Shown here: piece by piece, positions 10,788 to 23,029 of the stretch
Numbering within the stretch: position 1 is the first letter of the stretch
How the letters are laid out: each line of letters starts with the position of its first letter
Assembly (NCBI GenBank): GCA_964017185.1
Contig: OZ024876.1
Coordinates: 27,620,278 to 27,684,277, forward strand
Direction of reading: 5' to 3'
From: Rugalucina vietnamica
Lineage: Eukaryota > Mollusca > Bivalvia > Lucinida > Lucinidae
DNA: 64,000 nt
Notes under the pieces: model-generated
Databases searched by the model: none
The model's input: only the letters and a program-made list of their open reading frames with translations
What the model was told of the DNA's origin: nothing
Program-made: the position numbers and the translations under genes

Positions 10788-11033
10788 GCCCCCGTGGCCG
10801 AGTGGTTGAGGTCGCTGACTTCAGTGCTCTTAATCATTCGATCATCTCACCGCTGTGGGTTCGCGCCTCGCTCGGGGCACGAGTCACATGTGGGACAAGC
10901 CAAGTTCTGCTTGCGGGTGTGTCAGGTGGTTTTTCCCCGGGTACTCCGGTTTTCGCCCCACCTATCGATTGATTGATTCGTCTCGATATGAGTGAAAAAG
11001 CTTGAAAGGGACGTAAAACTGAATTAACAAGAA
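10788..11033 (+). mobile_element. tRNA-derived SINE, family 1 (bivalve Meta-type tail)
   Basis: The head GCCCCCGTGGCCGAGTGGTT has a clear pol III A box (TGGCCGAGTGG), with a B-box-like GGGTTCGCGCCTC about 65 bp on. The body contains GGGTACTCCGGTTTTCGCCCC, like the conserved tail domain of bivalve SINEs, and it ends GGGACGTAAAACTG. Inverted copies lie at 44251-44480 (full) and 57632-57775 (head-less). Not a tRNA gene: the anticodon arm cannot fold and the sequence continues far past the T arm. Confidence 0.75.
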
Positions 11034-11520
11034 AAGATATGACACAAAGTGTCATATCATTTGACTCAATTATGAAGAAGATATTGCTGCAGTTACTCTT
11101 CTACAAGGTCGAAAAATGTTTCTCAAAAAATGCCCCTCCCTCATCTGTTTTAACCGCCCCTCATCTTATGGCTCAAATAAAAAATGGCCTCTTTTTTGTT
11201 CAAATGTGTTTTGTAGTAGTCTATACTTGGTATTGGTTTTTGCTATTCATAGCCATGGTGGCCATCTTGGTCATGTGACCTTGACCATTTATACAAACTT
11301 TCGTTTCACCTTCCTAAGGATGCGCCACATGAAGTTTTGCTTTGAATGGCCAAGCGGTTTCTGAGGAGAGGATGAAAAGTGTGGACGACGACAACGACGA
11401 CAACGACGGAGCATGGGTATACTACACTGAAACCAGAGGTCCTATAAACGCTCACCTGAGATCTGGGATATGTGACTTAAAATGGGTCAAGGTCATCCCA
11501 GGGTCATGATTTATATAGAG
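11034..11520 (+). mobile_element. Fragment of the tandem-core element
   Basis: Contains the anchor GGCCATCTTGGTCATGTGAC (about 11255), a degenerate GACGACAACGACG tract and a partial terminal region (GGAGCATGGGTATACTAC), then resumes as core sequence (GTCATGATTTATATA) up to 11520, where the next repeat begins. Confidence 0.6.
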
Positions 11521-12287
11521 GGTGATCAGAGTGGTAACCAGCACATAGATGGCCCCTGCCCATTGGGACCTAAAGAAACATATGGGCTGTTTGTGCCTCC
11601 AGGCAAAGCTTATACACTATTGACTGATCATCTTATAATTGGTTTACCGCTCATGTCTGTGCCTGCCTAGGAAAAATGGTTTTAAGTCAAACCATCCATA
11701 CATATAAGCAGTATCGGCTTAGAGGGATGATTATATTTCAAACACTTGTTAGATATCATGTCGTCCCATAAAATGGAGGCAGCGTCCCAACATGACCATT
11801 GCTGTTGATTGGGACGTAAACTTTAAGCGTCTATTCAAACAAACAAACAAAGTTAGATTCAACGAGCTGGCTCATTACGTTATAAATATTTTCGTCTATC
11901 CGTGATTTCGCTATCGTACAATGTACGCACGTTTTTCATTTCTATACATGCATAATTGTACATACTATTAATGTGCACGTAAATCACGATCTACACCAGG
12001 AAAATTAAAATAAATAATTTTATGTTAACATTTACAGGTATTTCGCCGTGTTTCGCGGCGAAATAGGAAATTTAAACTTACCTGTTGTAAACGTTAAAAG
12101 CCGAATTTCGCCGCGAAACACGGCGAAATTTCACCGCGAAAATCGGATTTTCGCGGCGAAAAAATTAACCGATTAAACGTTTAAATTTTTCCTTGACCGG
12201 TGAAATTTCGCGGTGGTTTCGCCGCGAAAAATCGCAAGTGATCAGCGCGAACTGTGCAAAAATGGGTTTTTAGCCATAACACCACTG
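11521..12287 (+). mobile_element. Element A, short copy with TTTCGCCGCGAAA terminal array
   Basis: Runs from GGGTGATCAGAGTGG to GCCATAACACCACTGTATA and matches 18648-19636. The last 250 bp are an array of the palindromic word TTTCGCCGCGAAA in both orientations. An inner segment ends in a CAAACAAACAAAC tail (about 11843-11857), suggesting an older retroposed SINE inside. No gene. Confidence 0.6.
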
Positions 12288-13308
12288 TATATAGCCCCGG
12301 GGCAGGAGCAGACAACCCCCTGGGCCCAAAATATTTTCATAAACATAAATTTTCTGTCCATTTGATCATTCCTAGCAAGTTTTCTGCCATTAAATGTAAT
12401 TTTCCTATTTTTCCCATTCAAATGCATGGGTGACCTAAGTTGACCTTGCCGTAAAAACGGTCAACGTCATCCCATGGTCATGATTTATATAAACTTTGTA
12501 GAGCTCCATTGCCTGATGTTTCACACCAAGTTTCAAAATCATTGGCCTTCTGGTTCTGGAGAAGAAGATTTTTAAAGTTTTTTTCTATTTATAGCCTTGG
12601 CGGCCATCTTGGTCATGTGACCTTGACCATTTATATAAACTTTCTTTCCCCCTTCCCAAGGATGCTCCATATGAAGTTTGGCTTTGATTGGCCAAGCGGT
12701 TTCAGGGGAGAAGATGTTTCATTATTATGGAAATATACATGTACATGTATATAGCCCCGGGGCATGGGCAGACAACCCCCCAGGGGCTAAAATTTTCCAT
12801 TAACATTAATCTTCTGTCCAATTGCCTATTCCCAGTAAGTTTTACCCATTAAATAGCATTTTATTTTTTCCCCATTCAAATGCATTGGCGACCTAAGTTG
12901 ACCTTGCCGTAAAATAGGTCCAGGTCATCCTAGGGTCATGATTTATATAAACTATGATGGGCCCGCGTCCCTGATCCTACATACCAAGTTTCGTGGAAAT
13001 CGGTCCACTGGTTCTGGAGAAGAAGATTTTTAAAAGTTTTTACTATTTATAGCCATGGCGGCCATCTTGGTCATGTGACCTTGACCATTTATATAAACTT
13101 TTGTTCCCCCTTCCTAAGGATGCTCTACATGAAGTTTGACTTTGATTGGCCCAGCGATTTCAGAGGAGTAGATCTTTGAAAATGTGAACGGACGACGGAC
13201 GACGGAGCATGACCATCCTATAAGCTCACCTTGTGAGCCTTCGGCTCAGGACGAGCATTGCCATCCTATAAGCTCACATTGTGAGCCTTCGGCTCAGGTG
13301 AGCTAAAA
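12288..13308 (+). mobile_element. Tandem-core element, second copy
   Basis: Two ~455-bp core units (anchors near 12605 and 13062), a short GGACGACGGACGACGG tract at 13190 and a duplicated 3' hairpin (TAAGCTCACCTTGTGAGCC ... GGCTCAGGTGAGCT) ending at 13308. Confidence 0.65.
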
Positions 13309-14334
13309 GTTATAGGAGGCCGCCTCGTATTTTTTCTTCTAGTTCGGAAAATAAAATACGATCAATTAAAATGCATGATCATATGAATAATTCAATATCT
13401 AACAGTGGCTCTGTGAGTTTCTGCATTCAAAAACACACAGACGAAGCATGAGTAAAGGTACCCTCTTTTCATAAAGTCACACTTTATTAACATCAAATTA
13501 AATGTCATATTATGACGATATTTTTTACATTTGAATTTACTTGAAAGTGCTACTGACTGCCATGATGCCAGATAAAATTAAGTCAGATTTGTTGCTGCAA
13601 TAAGAATCTTCGTTTCTGTTTTGTACATGCAAGAAGACAGCAACATGAATAACAGGAATTCAGCTTTTGCATGCAATTTGCATACGAACTTTGTCCTTCT
13701 ACGGTTGCGTTATTATCAGCATCATGCCCTTGAAATTTTCAGCGATTATTAAAGTCTAATACTAGACTCTGATTGACTTTGAAAATTTAAAAAAAAAATC
13801 GTCCACAAATTTTGTTATTTTGTTCGTTAAATATTGGCATTGTGACCTGTTTGTCCTCGAAAATAGTCTTAAACAACTCATTCTACTAATATCTCTCATT
13901 TCCAGGCCTTATCAAGTGAAGTTAACAGGGGTTAACATGTTTAAGGGGCACATTGATGAATTTTCCAAAAAAAATCTCAAAAATAGCGATTTTTAAAAAT
14001 GCGTAAAACATCTACCAGTAGAGAAAATTCGAATGTTGGGTGTTTTTCCAAGCCGCAAGGGCCGTTCCTAATTTCAATAAATATTGTGCTTTATCCAATT
14101 CTTTATTTAAAAACAATTAGTTTTGCATTTTTACTCCAAAAACACGTTCAGTTAAAGAAAAGTATTTCTGAAAACTTTGAAACTTTACTTACTTGAAAGA
14201 CGCGTCTTTAGGCAAAGAATCGTGCAATTTTGAACATCGCTAAGAAACCAGAAATGGGTTTGAAAAGTGGCCTCTTACATCTTATATAAGCTCAGGTGAG
14301 CTTAAAATCTCAAAGGTTTAGAGTACATTTGTGT
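13309..14334. other. No recognisable gene
   Basis: AT-rich sequence with no credible coding frame or splice-bounded exon. At 14283-14305 a small AAGCTCAGGTGAGCTT palindrome resembles the 3' hairpin of the tandem-core element. Confidence 0.5.
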
Positions 14335-14790
14335 TACGTCCCAGACACGCCGCTAAGCACGAGCTGTAGGCGCGCAGCAAAAACGTTCAACGCGCGTCTC
14401 ACACACGCTTACACCACGCTACTCATCAGTGAAGCAATATCTCATTACATCGGAACGCGCATGTAGCGCACACTGGCGTGCCTTAAACGTGCACCAAACA
14501 AGCATGTTCAACGCGCCTGGAACGCGCATGGAACTTATTCGAAACGTATATGTCAGACGTCCGAAACACGCAGAGCTTCTAGAAAATTTTTAAGCATGTT
14601 TATTTTTTATCCCAAACGCGCACGAAACACACACCGATTTTTAGCGACGAACAGCGTCGCGCACCGGACGTACACCAAGGGTACCCAACGCACTCGTATC
14701 GCGTTTTGAAAGTGTCTCCGACGGGCGTCAGGCGTATTTGGAATTTTGCATTTTTTTCAACACGCTCGGCGCGCGTTTCACTTACATGCT
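14335..14790 (+). mobile_element. Word-repeat element, ACGCGC family, copy 1
   Basis: Starts TTACGTCCCAGACACGC. The interior is built from many variants of AACGCGC / GCGCGTT (for example GGAACGCGCATG, CAACGCGCCTGG). An inverted, colinear copy lies at 53925-54330. No coding content. Confidence 0.65.
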
Positions 14791-16660
14791 AATGTGTGAT
14801 TTCACTAGCACTCCAGATGCCGCTAATATGTTAGGAAATTTCCGTAAATTTGGTCGCTTCCCGGCCCGGTTATGGTTTTTATCGATAACCGTGACGTAAT
14901 GTTCTAAAAATAGATATGAATCTTAAAAATAGATATCGACTAATCCGCGAATCTGTACTAAAAGCAGAGTATTGAGTCGTTTCGACCCAATATAAAATAA
15001 AGAATATCACAAAAGGACAAATTAATGAAGCCAACAGTGCATCACGAAAAACAACCATTATGAATAATTATTTTCACGAATAGACAGTCAATGTGAACAT
15101 TATAAAATAGTTAAAAATAATGTTTTGGACATTCTGTAATTATACTTTAGAAAGCAAAAACAACAATCTGTATCGAAATAGATGGGGGCGAAAAATATAA
15201 GTCTCCCACAGACCGTGAACTGAAATGGCTGGACAATTTACGCATTATGGCCAATAATCTCACTTTTCAATTCAAAACTTCAATACCATTCAAATTGTTA
15301 AGTAGCACAATTGACCAAACAATTGATTTTCATTAATAGGGTTATAATTTTATTTCCAAAAAATAATAATTTCCAACAAATAAACAGTCTTTCAAAAACG
15401 GACTATTTTGTCCCTCGGACGAATATCTATACTAAGTTTTGCAATACATAATGACATCTATAATTGTTTATGGAGTGAAGAGCTTTGAGTCATAAAAAAA
15501 AAAAGAAAACCACTGCGAAAACTTGCCCATGCAATACACAGAATTTTTTTAGCTTTAAAAATTGAAAGGATCTCGGAAGAAAATATAGGTTTTCCGCCCA
15601 AAGTTTGAGTGTTTCTGGCAGCTTCTGTGTTAATCTTATACAAAAATTGTTGCATTCTCCGTAAAATAAAAGGTTTGTTTAATGCAACAACATGGCGGAA
15701 ACCTTTTGATGTTACAAACCTGCAGCATAAATCTGTGCCAAAGGGGGAGGGGGTCAGATTTTTTCGAAAAATTATTTTGTCAGAAAACAACTTGTTTGCC
15801 ATAGAATATCAAGAAAATACAACAATATGCATATTGCAACCTAAAATAGTGGGTAGAAACCTTTTATGGACTAATAACTGGTACATCATGTTTATCAGAT
15901 TTATAATTCTAAATGACACTGCCCATCACTTTTGCAAAAACCTGTACCTTAAATATACTATTCAAAAATATTAAGCAACCTTTACTTTGAACAGTGACTC
16001 CATATGGTTTGTAGACATTAGGGAATTTCTTCTGACAGAGCCTTGCATGTATCGAATCAAGGTAAAACCAATAGTTGTGTGTTGCTAATGTAACGTTAGG
16101 TTTTAAGTCCACAGACGCACATCTCAAATACAACATAAGCCGTCAAAAATTGAGAAACATATTTTGCACAGTATATTTGTATGCATTGTAAGGTGTATAC
16201 TTAATGTGTTTAAAATAGGACAGGTAGTCTGTTCATTCAGGTAGAACATACATATACAGTATATTTCCATAGCCTTGGAACATTACAAATAATAGAGCTG
16301 AGCCCGTTTATCGGTTTTGGGGCTTTTTGACAGCCTTCTCCCCCTTGCCCAACCATGACATTTAGATATAATATGTCCTTTACAAAAACACAGTTGTGTT
16401 CAAAATATTTTGATTGGGCAAGGGGGGGGGGAACCTTGACTTATAAAAAGTTTCCTATTTCCTATATGCTTCTATATGAAATTCAAAGATTTTGTCCAAT
16501 TTTTAAAGTAGTCACTTCTTGACTTACACACAACATTACATGTCTAAATACAACAGAAACTTACTTTTCGACTGTAATAAACTTCATTTAAGTGCCTGGA
16601 ACTTGAGATTTTGAAGATTTCTTGGGCAATCCCACTGAACAAATCTTCCGAGATCCTTTT
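14791..16660. other. No recognisable gene
   Basis: About 1.9 kb of AT-rich sequence. The longest frames (about 15458-15974, both strands) show no motif, no codon pattern and no splice sites. No repeat shared with the rest of the window was seen here. Confidence 0.5.
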
Positions 16661-16812
16661 CCAGCTGAAAATTTTCGATATTGTTATTATCTTTGCTCAA
16701 AACATAGTTGTGGGTACGAGTACCCACAATCTATGTTTTGGAGCGAAAATAAGAAAAATAAATAAACCCCTGCATATATAAAGTGGGGTTCAAAGGGGTA
16801 AACATTACACGG
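16661..16812. mobile_element. MITE family 2 lacking its central hairpin
   Basis: The flanks match family 2 (TTTGCTCAAAACATAG ... CTATGTTTTGGAGCG ... AAGTGGGGTTCAAAGGGGTA), but the ~34-bp central palindrome is missing, leaving GTGGGTACGAGTACCCAC. Confidence 0.7.
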
Positions 16813-16992
16813 ACATATTAAACATATTTTATTGCAATATACCCAATGGGATAAGATGCAAACTATATCAACATTATGAAGTCCTCTCCCTCAGCTCAAC
16901 TACCTAGTACTGATGGTACATGTACAGTGATAAAACAGATCATTTGACGTCTTGTTAACCAGGAACCATCGGTTCGACAACGGATTTCTGCA
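16813..16992. repeat. Duplicated block copy 1, start of part beta
   Basis: Matches 36388-36545 (AAACATATTTTATTGCAATA ... TACTGATGGTACA ... CCATCGGTTCGAC). The first 30 bp resemble the 3' end of a minus-strand LINE (AATAAAATATGTTTAA on the other strand). Confidence 0.65.
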
Positions 16993-17022
16993 TTCCAACA
17001 GGAAAACATGTCCGTGAAATAC
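16993..17022 (+). mobile_element. MITE family 2, left fragment split by a 2.6-kb insertion
   Basis: CCAACAGGAAAACATGTCCG and the next bases match the start of the uninterrupted MITE at 36546. The rest resumes at 19637. Confidence 0.7.
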
Positions 17023-17679
17023 TGTGGTGTTATGGCTAAAAACCCAAATTAGCCGATTTAACGGCTAATTTGTTAACGGCTAATTGTAAAATTTCGCGGC
17101 GAAATTGTGTGTAAAATAAAAGTCAGCGCGGAATTCCGCCGCGAAATTCCGCCGCGAAATTCCAGATTTCGCGGCGAAATTTCGCGGCGGAACACGGCGA
17201 AAAAAGTATACCTGTCATTACGCATAAAAATCAATTGACCGGCGTTTCGCGGTATTTCGCGGCGAAAAAGACGACTGTCACTATTTTGTTTTGTTGTTTA
17301 AATATAATTTTAAATTGGATGTTTTTATTTCAGCTCAAGTTGTATCAATATTTTGTTTGCGTCACAATTTTGTATAATTATCGTTTTAGTCCCGACAGTC
17401 ACAACAGTTTTATTGTTTAAATTTCATTTTATTTGTATGCATCGATTACTTTTCAAGTCGAATATATATTTTGTTTTCTTTTCCATTTTGTATAATTATC
17501 GTATTTTATTCGTGTCTTAACTACTTTGAAGTTTCCGAGACCCTTATTATCGTTGTTTTTTTTTTTTTTTCATGTTTCTTTTTCAGATTAATCAGATTAG
17601 ATCCTGTTATCTAGCTTTATTAACAGAAAAAAGCTCATAGCGACATAAGCAATTTTCATGGTATGATTGTCCACAGATT

Positions 17680-17882
17680 TGTTTGTTTGTATTGAGGCTG
17701 AACGTCCCAGTCACCAATTTTTAGTCATGCCTGGACGGAGCTAACGTTTCCTGGGTATTAAGTAGTACTGTGGGTAGTCAATGTGCCTTGCTCAAGGACA
17801 CAACACGGTGTCGCCAGTTTGGATCAAACTCAGGACCTCTCGATTCAGAGTCTGATGCAACTATGCCACCGCGATCCCAACA
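17680..17882 (-). mobile_element. tRNA-derived SINE, family 2, copy 1
   Basis: On the minus strand the tRNA-like head comes first and the tail is CAAACAAACAAA. Markers on plus: AACGTCCCAGTCA, GCCTTGCTCAAGGACACAAC, CAGGACCTCTCGATTC. Other copies at 21925, 28715 and 39648. Confidence 0.65.
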
Positions 17883-18399
17883 CACATATTAATACAAGTC
17901 TTTGGATTCAACATGATGAAGCTTCAACTCTGTTTTGGACATTTAATCGCCTGTGGCTAATGACACTGCTCAAAGCATCAATGATTTTCGATTACGTCAA
18001 GTGGATTCCGTTTCGTTGAAATCAATTTAGTCTAAACGACATTTGGTCGCATACAACCTTCACCGGGTCCATACGATATTCGGTCGAATACGAGCAATGT
18101 AGCAACATACATGTACAAAATTGTGTCGAAACTGTTGGATTTTTGCTAACCGTTTTGAGTTGTGTTCCTTCCAAAACCCACACGTACGGATGGCTTGGAA
18201 CACGTACATGCATATCAAATGACAAAATCCCATTGTATACATGGCACAATACACTAGAAAAGGGAGGATACTATGTTTAAAACAAAGTACTGACGTCAGT
18301 ATATAAGGTTTTCAGTTTATTTTGGAACACATATATACAGTAAAGGCCGTGTACGCACCGTGGCAATATGAGCGCATGCCGCATTAGATTAATTAAAAC

Positions 18400-18560
18400 A
18401 AAGTTGAGCGCAGAAGCCTAGTGGTGGATTAAAGGAATTGACCGGAATCAAAATGTCCTGTGTTCGATTCCTATATTCGTTGGGTTTCGTACTTGAGCAA
18501 AACCGGTATACATGTATTACCCTGAAAGTGTTGTCACCATGGGACTGTTGACTGTTAAAC
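18400..18560 (+). mobile_element. Possible tRNA-headed SINE fragment
   Basis: A-box-like TAGTGGTGGATTAAAGG and B-box-like GTGTTCGATTCCT are about 45 bp apart. No second copy in the window, so support is weak. Confidence 0.3.
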
Positions 18561-19636
18561 TGATCTTCGCTAGTTGTACTTCTACAAGGCAAGTATAATG
18601 TATACATCGATATGATTGCGATTGGTCTTGTGCTGGCATTCATAAAGGGTGATCAGAGTGGTAACCAGTAAGCCCAAATGTCAATATGCCTCTTTTTGTT
18701 TTGTCGTTTTACATTGTTGAGCTCAAATTAAGTTATCGTAGTTCACACCTTAAACGCTATAAAGTGAAGCAATTGAGGAAAATTTACAAAAAAAGAAAGC
18801 AAGGAATCTAACTGTTTGTGCTACAACACAAGGCACAAAGTTAGATGGCCCCTGCCCATTGGGACCTTAAGAAATATATAGGCTGCTTGTGCCTCCAAGC
18901 AAAACTTATACGCTATTGACAGATCATCTGATTACTGGTTTACCGCTCAGGTCTGTGCCTGCCTAGGAAAAATGGTTTCAAGTAAAACCATCCATACATA
19001 TAAACAGTACTGGCTTTGAGGGATCGTTATATTTCAAACACTTGTTAGATATCATGACGTACCATAAAATGGAAGCAGCGTCCCGACATGACCATTGCTG
19101 TTGATTACGACGTAAAGCATCTATTCAAACAAAAAAGCAACAAAGTTAGATTCAACGAGCTGGCGCATTACGTTATAAATATTTTCGTCTATCCATGATT
19201 TCGCTATGATCGTACCACCTACGTAATACCAATGGAAAAGTCGCGTTATGCACGTTTTGCATTTCTGTACATGCATAATCGTACATATTATTATGTGCAC
19301 GTAAATAATGATCTATACATGGAACAGATGAATCTTAGTGTGGTCATTAAATTAAAAATAAATAATTTTATGTTAACATTTACAGGTATTTCGCCGTGTT
19401 TCGCGGCGAAATAGGAAATTTTAACTTACCTGTTGTAAACGTTAAAAAACGAATTTCGCCGCGAAACACGGCGGAATTTCACCGCGAAAATCGGATTTTC
19501 GCGGCGAAATAATTAACCGATTAAACGTTTAAATTTTCCCTTGGCCGGTGAAATTTCGCGGTGGTTTCGCCGCGAAAAATCACAAGTGATCAGCGCGAAC
19601 TGTGCAAAAGTGGGTTTTTAGCCATAACACCACTGT

Positions 19637-19905
19637 ATATACCCCCTATTACCCCACTTTCATAAAGTAAAACTGGGGTTAACAGGGGTATACCTATGTT
19701 TCTTATTTTTTTATCAAATACATACATGTAGATTGTGGGTACTCGTTAGAACCGCATCGCCGAGGCGGTTCTAATGTGTACCCACAATCAATGTTTTGAG
19801 CAACCATAAGAAAAATATCGATTTTTGTCGATTGAAATTTTCAATTTTTACAGCTGAAAAAACAACAACTCTGTTTATTGCATGGCAAGTTTTCATGATG
19901 CTTTC
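19637..19905 (+). mobile_element. MITE family 2, right part (continues 16993-17022)
   Basis: Colinear with 36572-36825: TACCCCCTATTACC, AAACTGGGGT, the central hairpin GTTAGAACCGCATCGCCGAG and its complement, then GCAAGTTTTCATGATG. Confidence 0.75.
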
Positions 19906-19919
19906 CGGAAGGTCTAGTC

Positions 19920-21025
19920 GTGTGGCGGCCCAAAAACGTCTCCCCGTACATCATCCATAGTGAGATTATATTTTCCATTTGGTCCTTTGAGACCGGCGGG
20001 GTGTTTCTGAGAAATCAGAAATTCCTTTACGGTTAAGATTCATTTTCTAACCGTTTTATGTGTATGGCCTGTTTGGATAATACTAGTCTTTGTCTTGACT
20101 ATCCTGTTGAAAGTTACAAAATTGCAGTATTTCACTTTGGCTCCATTTTGCCAAATTAAAAGGGTCACTGAAGAGGCTTCAGTAGCCGAAACCGCGGTAT
20201 GGCCCATCCCTTTTCTCATTAATATGCCGCTCACTGCTCTTAAAGGATCTCAGTTTTATTTTTATTTGCTATTACTGCAGCTGATGCTGTGCCGTGTGGC
20301 GGCCCTAAAATTCTCTCCGCACATCATCCATATAAATAATAATAGTGCAGATTATATTTTCTTTTTGGTCCTTTGAGATCGGAGGGGGTTTTCTGAGAAA
20401 TCAGAAATTCATTATCATTTCGAACCAACGTTTTATGTGAATGGCCTATTTGAATAAAACTAGTCTTTGTCTTGACTAACCTGTTGAAAGTTGCAAAATT
20501 GCAGCATTTCACTTTGGCTCCATTTTGCCAAATTTAAAGGGTCACTGAAGAGGCTTAAGTAGCCGAAACCGCGGTATAGCCCTTCCCTTTTCTCATTAAT
20601 ATACTCATTGCTCTTAAAGGATCTCAGTTTTATTTTTATTTGCTATTACTGCACCTGTTGCTGTGCCGTGTGGCGGCCCTATAAAGTCTCTCCGCACATC
20701 ATCCATATAGTGCAGATTATATTTTCCGTTTGGTTCTTTGAGATCGGTGGGGGTTTTCTAAGAAATAAGAAATTCATTATCGATTTAGATTCATTTTCTA
20801 ACCAATGTTTTATGTGTTTGGCCTGTTTGGATAATACTAGTCTTTGTCTTCACTATCCTGTTGAAAGTTGCAAAATTGCAGTGTTCCACTCTGGCTCCAT
20901 TTTGCCAAATTTAAAGGGTCACTGAAGAGGCTTAATTAAGTAGCCGAAACCCCGGTATGGCCCTTCCCTTTTCTCATTAATATGCTCACTGCTCTTAAAG
21001 GATCTCAAGTTTTATTTTTATCTCC
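19920..21025 (+). repeat. Tandem 374-bp satellite, three units
   Basis: GTGTGGCGGCC recurs at 19920, 20294 and 20668, exactly 374 bp apart. Each unit also contains CCTTTGAGATCGG, GAAATCAGAAATTC, GGATAATACTAGTC, AGTTGCAAAATTGCAG, GGGTCACTGAAGAGGCTT, GAAACCGCGGTATGGCC and CTCTTAAAGGATCTCA. No coding potential; the frames are repeat shadows. A five-unit array lies at 36859. Confidence 0.9.
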
Positions 21026-21327
21026 ATATGGCCTTGCTGTTTTGTAAGACGTTAAGCTAAACAGTAAAACAATCATAACAACGTCAGGTATTATTGGCTT
21101 CGCATCGACGTGGCTATAACTTTGATGAGACAAACAAGACTATTCTGTATCAAAGATGGTCACGTTGCCTATAAATAGCAATAAAATGGATAAAACAACA
21201 GCCAAAGGGCTTATCATTTTGTATTAATGATCAAAGACATCTGAGCAGGAAATAGGAATCTATTTCTGAACGCTTGTCAATGCTTTATTTTTCTTTGAAT
21301 GACAAAGTACATTTGAATACTTCATAT
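21026..21327. repeat. Duplicated block, beta (satellite right flank)
   Basis: Matches 38680-38979 (GTAAGACGTTAAGC ... GCTTCGCATCGACGTGGC ... GGAAATAGGAATC). No gene. Confidence 0.75.
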
Positions 21328-21564
21328 GAGCCACCACATGGGAAAACCAACAATCTGCAAAGGCGAAAACAAAGGCGCAGATCAGCTTCGCAGTAACTGC
21401 GAAGCTGATCAGCGCCTTTGTTTTCGCTACTCGGATAGTACAATTCCGATTCTACTTAAACCAGAAATTTCAAGCTTCTAACTCTTTTCTATGACTGTAC
21501 GGCAGGCCGGTTTGTGTCGGACCTGTTCGGAAACCACATTGTTGGTTTTCCCACGAGGCGGCTC
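21328..21564 (+). mobile_element. MITE family 1, copy 2 (best preserved)
   Basis: 237 bp with ~27-bp inverted ends: left GAGCCACCACATGGGAAAAC, right GTTTTCCCACGAGGCGGCTC. The interior holds a hairpin CAGCTTCGCAGTAACTGCG followed by AAGCTGATCAGCGCC. In the duplicated block the same position carries a different MITE (38980-39258). Confidence 0.85.
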
Positions 21565-21924
21565 GTATTGCATTTCTGAGATATTAATGCCCAATTGTAC
21601 TGATGGATGTCATTATTGAAAACACCAAGACATAAGAATGTCAAGGCAGGACGTCCTTTGTTATACATCTAGCAGTCAATGTAATGTTTACGAAAAACAG
21701 GTCGAAGTATATGGGTAAGGCAACTCCGGTCTGGCAGTTGGCATTATACCACCACTGCCTCCGAATGTAACGTCAGCTATTATCGGCAACAGCTAAACCC
21801 CATCGGTGGAAAAGCAAGCGCTATATATGCAGCACTTTCTAAGGAAATCTATGTCCAAGATGGGAAAAGTCCCTCAACGCCTATAATCGGGGGGTCAATT
21901 TTTAAAATGTAACTGAAGTAAAAT
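21565..21924. repeat. Duplicated block, beta
   Basis: Matches 39259-39645 (AACACCAAGACATAAGAATG ... ACAGGTCGAAGTATATGGG ... GGCAACTCCGGTCTGGCAGT). No gene. Confidence 0.7.
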
Positions 21925-22135
21925 GTTTGTTTGTTTGTGTTGAGTCTTAACGTCCCAGTCAACATTTTGTTCAGTCATGTCGGGACGAAGCCAACGCTTC
22001 CTTTGTTTAACCAGTACTGTAGGGAGTTAATGTGTCTTGCTCAAGGACACAACACGACGCTTGTGGGGATCGAACCCAGGACCTCTCGATGATTCGGAGT
22101 CCGCTCAACCACTACGCCACGCACCCCCTTAAGTA
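21925..22135 (-). mobile_element. tRNA-derived SINE, family 2, copy 2
   Basis: Minus-strand head GGTGCGTGGCGTAGTGGTT with A box, then CCTGGGTTCGATCCCC as B box, and tail AAACAAACAAACA on that strand. Shared by both duplicated blocks (39648-39868), so it inserted before the duplication. Confidence 0.75.
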
Positions 22136-22920
22136 TAATTTTAAACTGTATTATTAGGTATATATATGTAAATTGTGTCACAAAGGATTTGGCAGCGTTC
22201 CCAGATGCCAACAGGTGGAGACAACTCTTGGTTTTGGTACCTACCCAAATATTTTCAAGTTCTTACACTGCTAGTGTTGCAAAAATATAGTCTTCTATGT
22301 ATTTGACTGCATTTTGTTTTTGCGATAAACCAAAGCAATATTGCTGTTGTAAATATTAACCAGTTTTGGCTTTGTTGTTATTGCTCATGCACATCATTGA
22401 ATAAAAAACTGATATTCTTTAAGAGCACTGAACATATTAATTAAGGGGATGGACCATACCGCGGTTTCGGCTATTTAAGCCTCTTCAGTGATCCTCAAGA
22501 TTCGACAACATGGAGCCAAAGAGATTTACAGTGATTTTGCAACTTTCAACAGGGTATATATATGGTCAATACAAAGACTAATATAATCCAAATGGGCCAA
22601 ATATACTAAAGGACTTTGAAAACGCCTGACTATAAATTGGCTGCAATGATGGTTATTTCTTTTAGAATACATGATATTTCGGCAAAAATACTTTCGAACA
22701 GAAAAGTACAATCAGTCTGCTTAAATTTTATACAAAACCCGAAACGCCAACGCCAGTGATTCACGTCATACAACATTATTTCAAATGTTACCAAAAATTC
22801 AACAAAAGCAAACTATGAGTACGGAAAACCACATGATTTCTGGGGAGAAACACCAAAGGCCAAGCAAATGCTAATTACACAAGAACTGTGGTAGTTACGA
22901 CACTTTAACGTTTATGTAGA
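22136..22920. repeat. Duplicated block, beta, with an inverted satellite fragment
   Basis: 22165-22400 matches 41130-41360. 22405-22560 is a single inverted partial copy of the 374-bp satellite unit (CATACCGCGGTTTCGG, AACATGGAGCCAAAG). 22560-22920 has no match in copy 2. Confidence 0.6.
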
Positions 22921-22921
22921 A

Positions 22922-22968
22922 AACTTTTTTTTTTTTTTTTTGTGTGTGTGTGTGTGCGTGTGTGTGTT

Positions 22969-23022
<54 letters not shown>
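22922..23022. repeat. Poly-T followed by TG microsatellite
   Basis: A run of T, then GTGTGT-type dinucleotide repeat with a few interruptions. Absent from duplicated copy 2. Confidence 0.95.
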
Positions 23023-23025
<3 letters not shown>

Positions 23026-23029
23026 AATG

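Larger units (their letters stand above)
17023..19636. mobile_element. 2.6-kb inverted-repeat element inserted in a MITE
   Basis: Ends are inverted repeats: left CTGTGGTGTTATGGCTAA, right TTAGCCATAACACCACTG, with TA on both sides. Both subterminal regions (17090-17270 and 19385-19610) are arrays of TTTCGCGGCGAAA-type words. The duplicated block at 36.57 kb has the uninterrupted sequence GAAATATACCCCC, so this is an insertion. The interior carries a SINE and a second tRNA-like segment and no transposase, so it is non-autonomous. Confidence 0.7.

Noticed and set aside
10788..10870. A tRNA gene of Ser/Leu type
   Set aside because: A and B boxes are present, but the cloverleaf does not close, and the sequence continues as a SINE with other copies in the window.
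15458..15974. Two antiparallel frames of about 115-120 residues
   Set aside because: No motif, no splice sites, composition like flanking AT-rich DNA.
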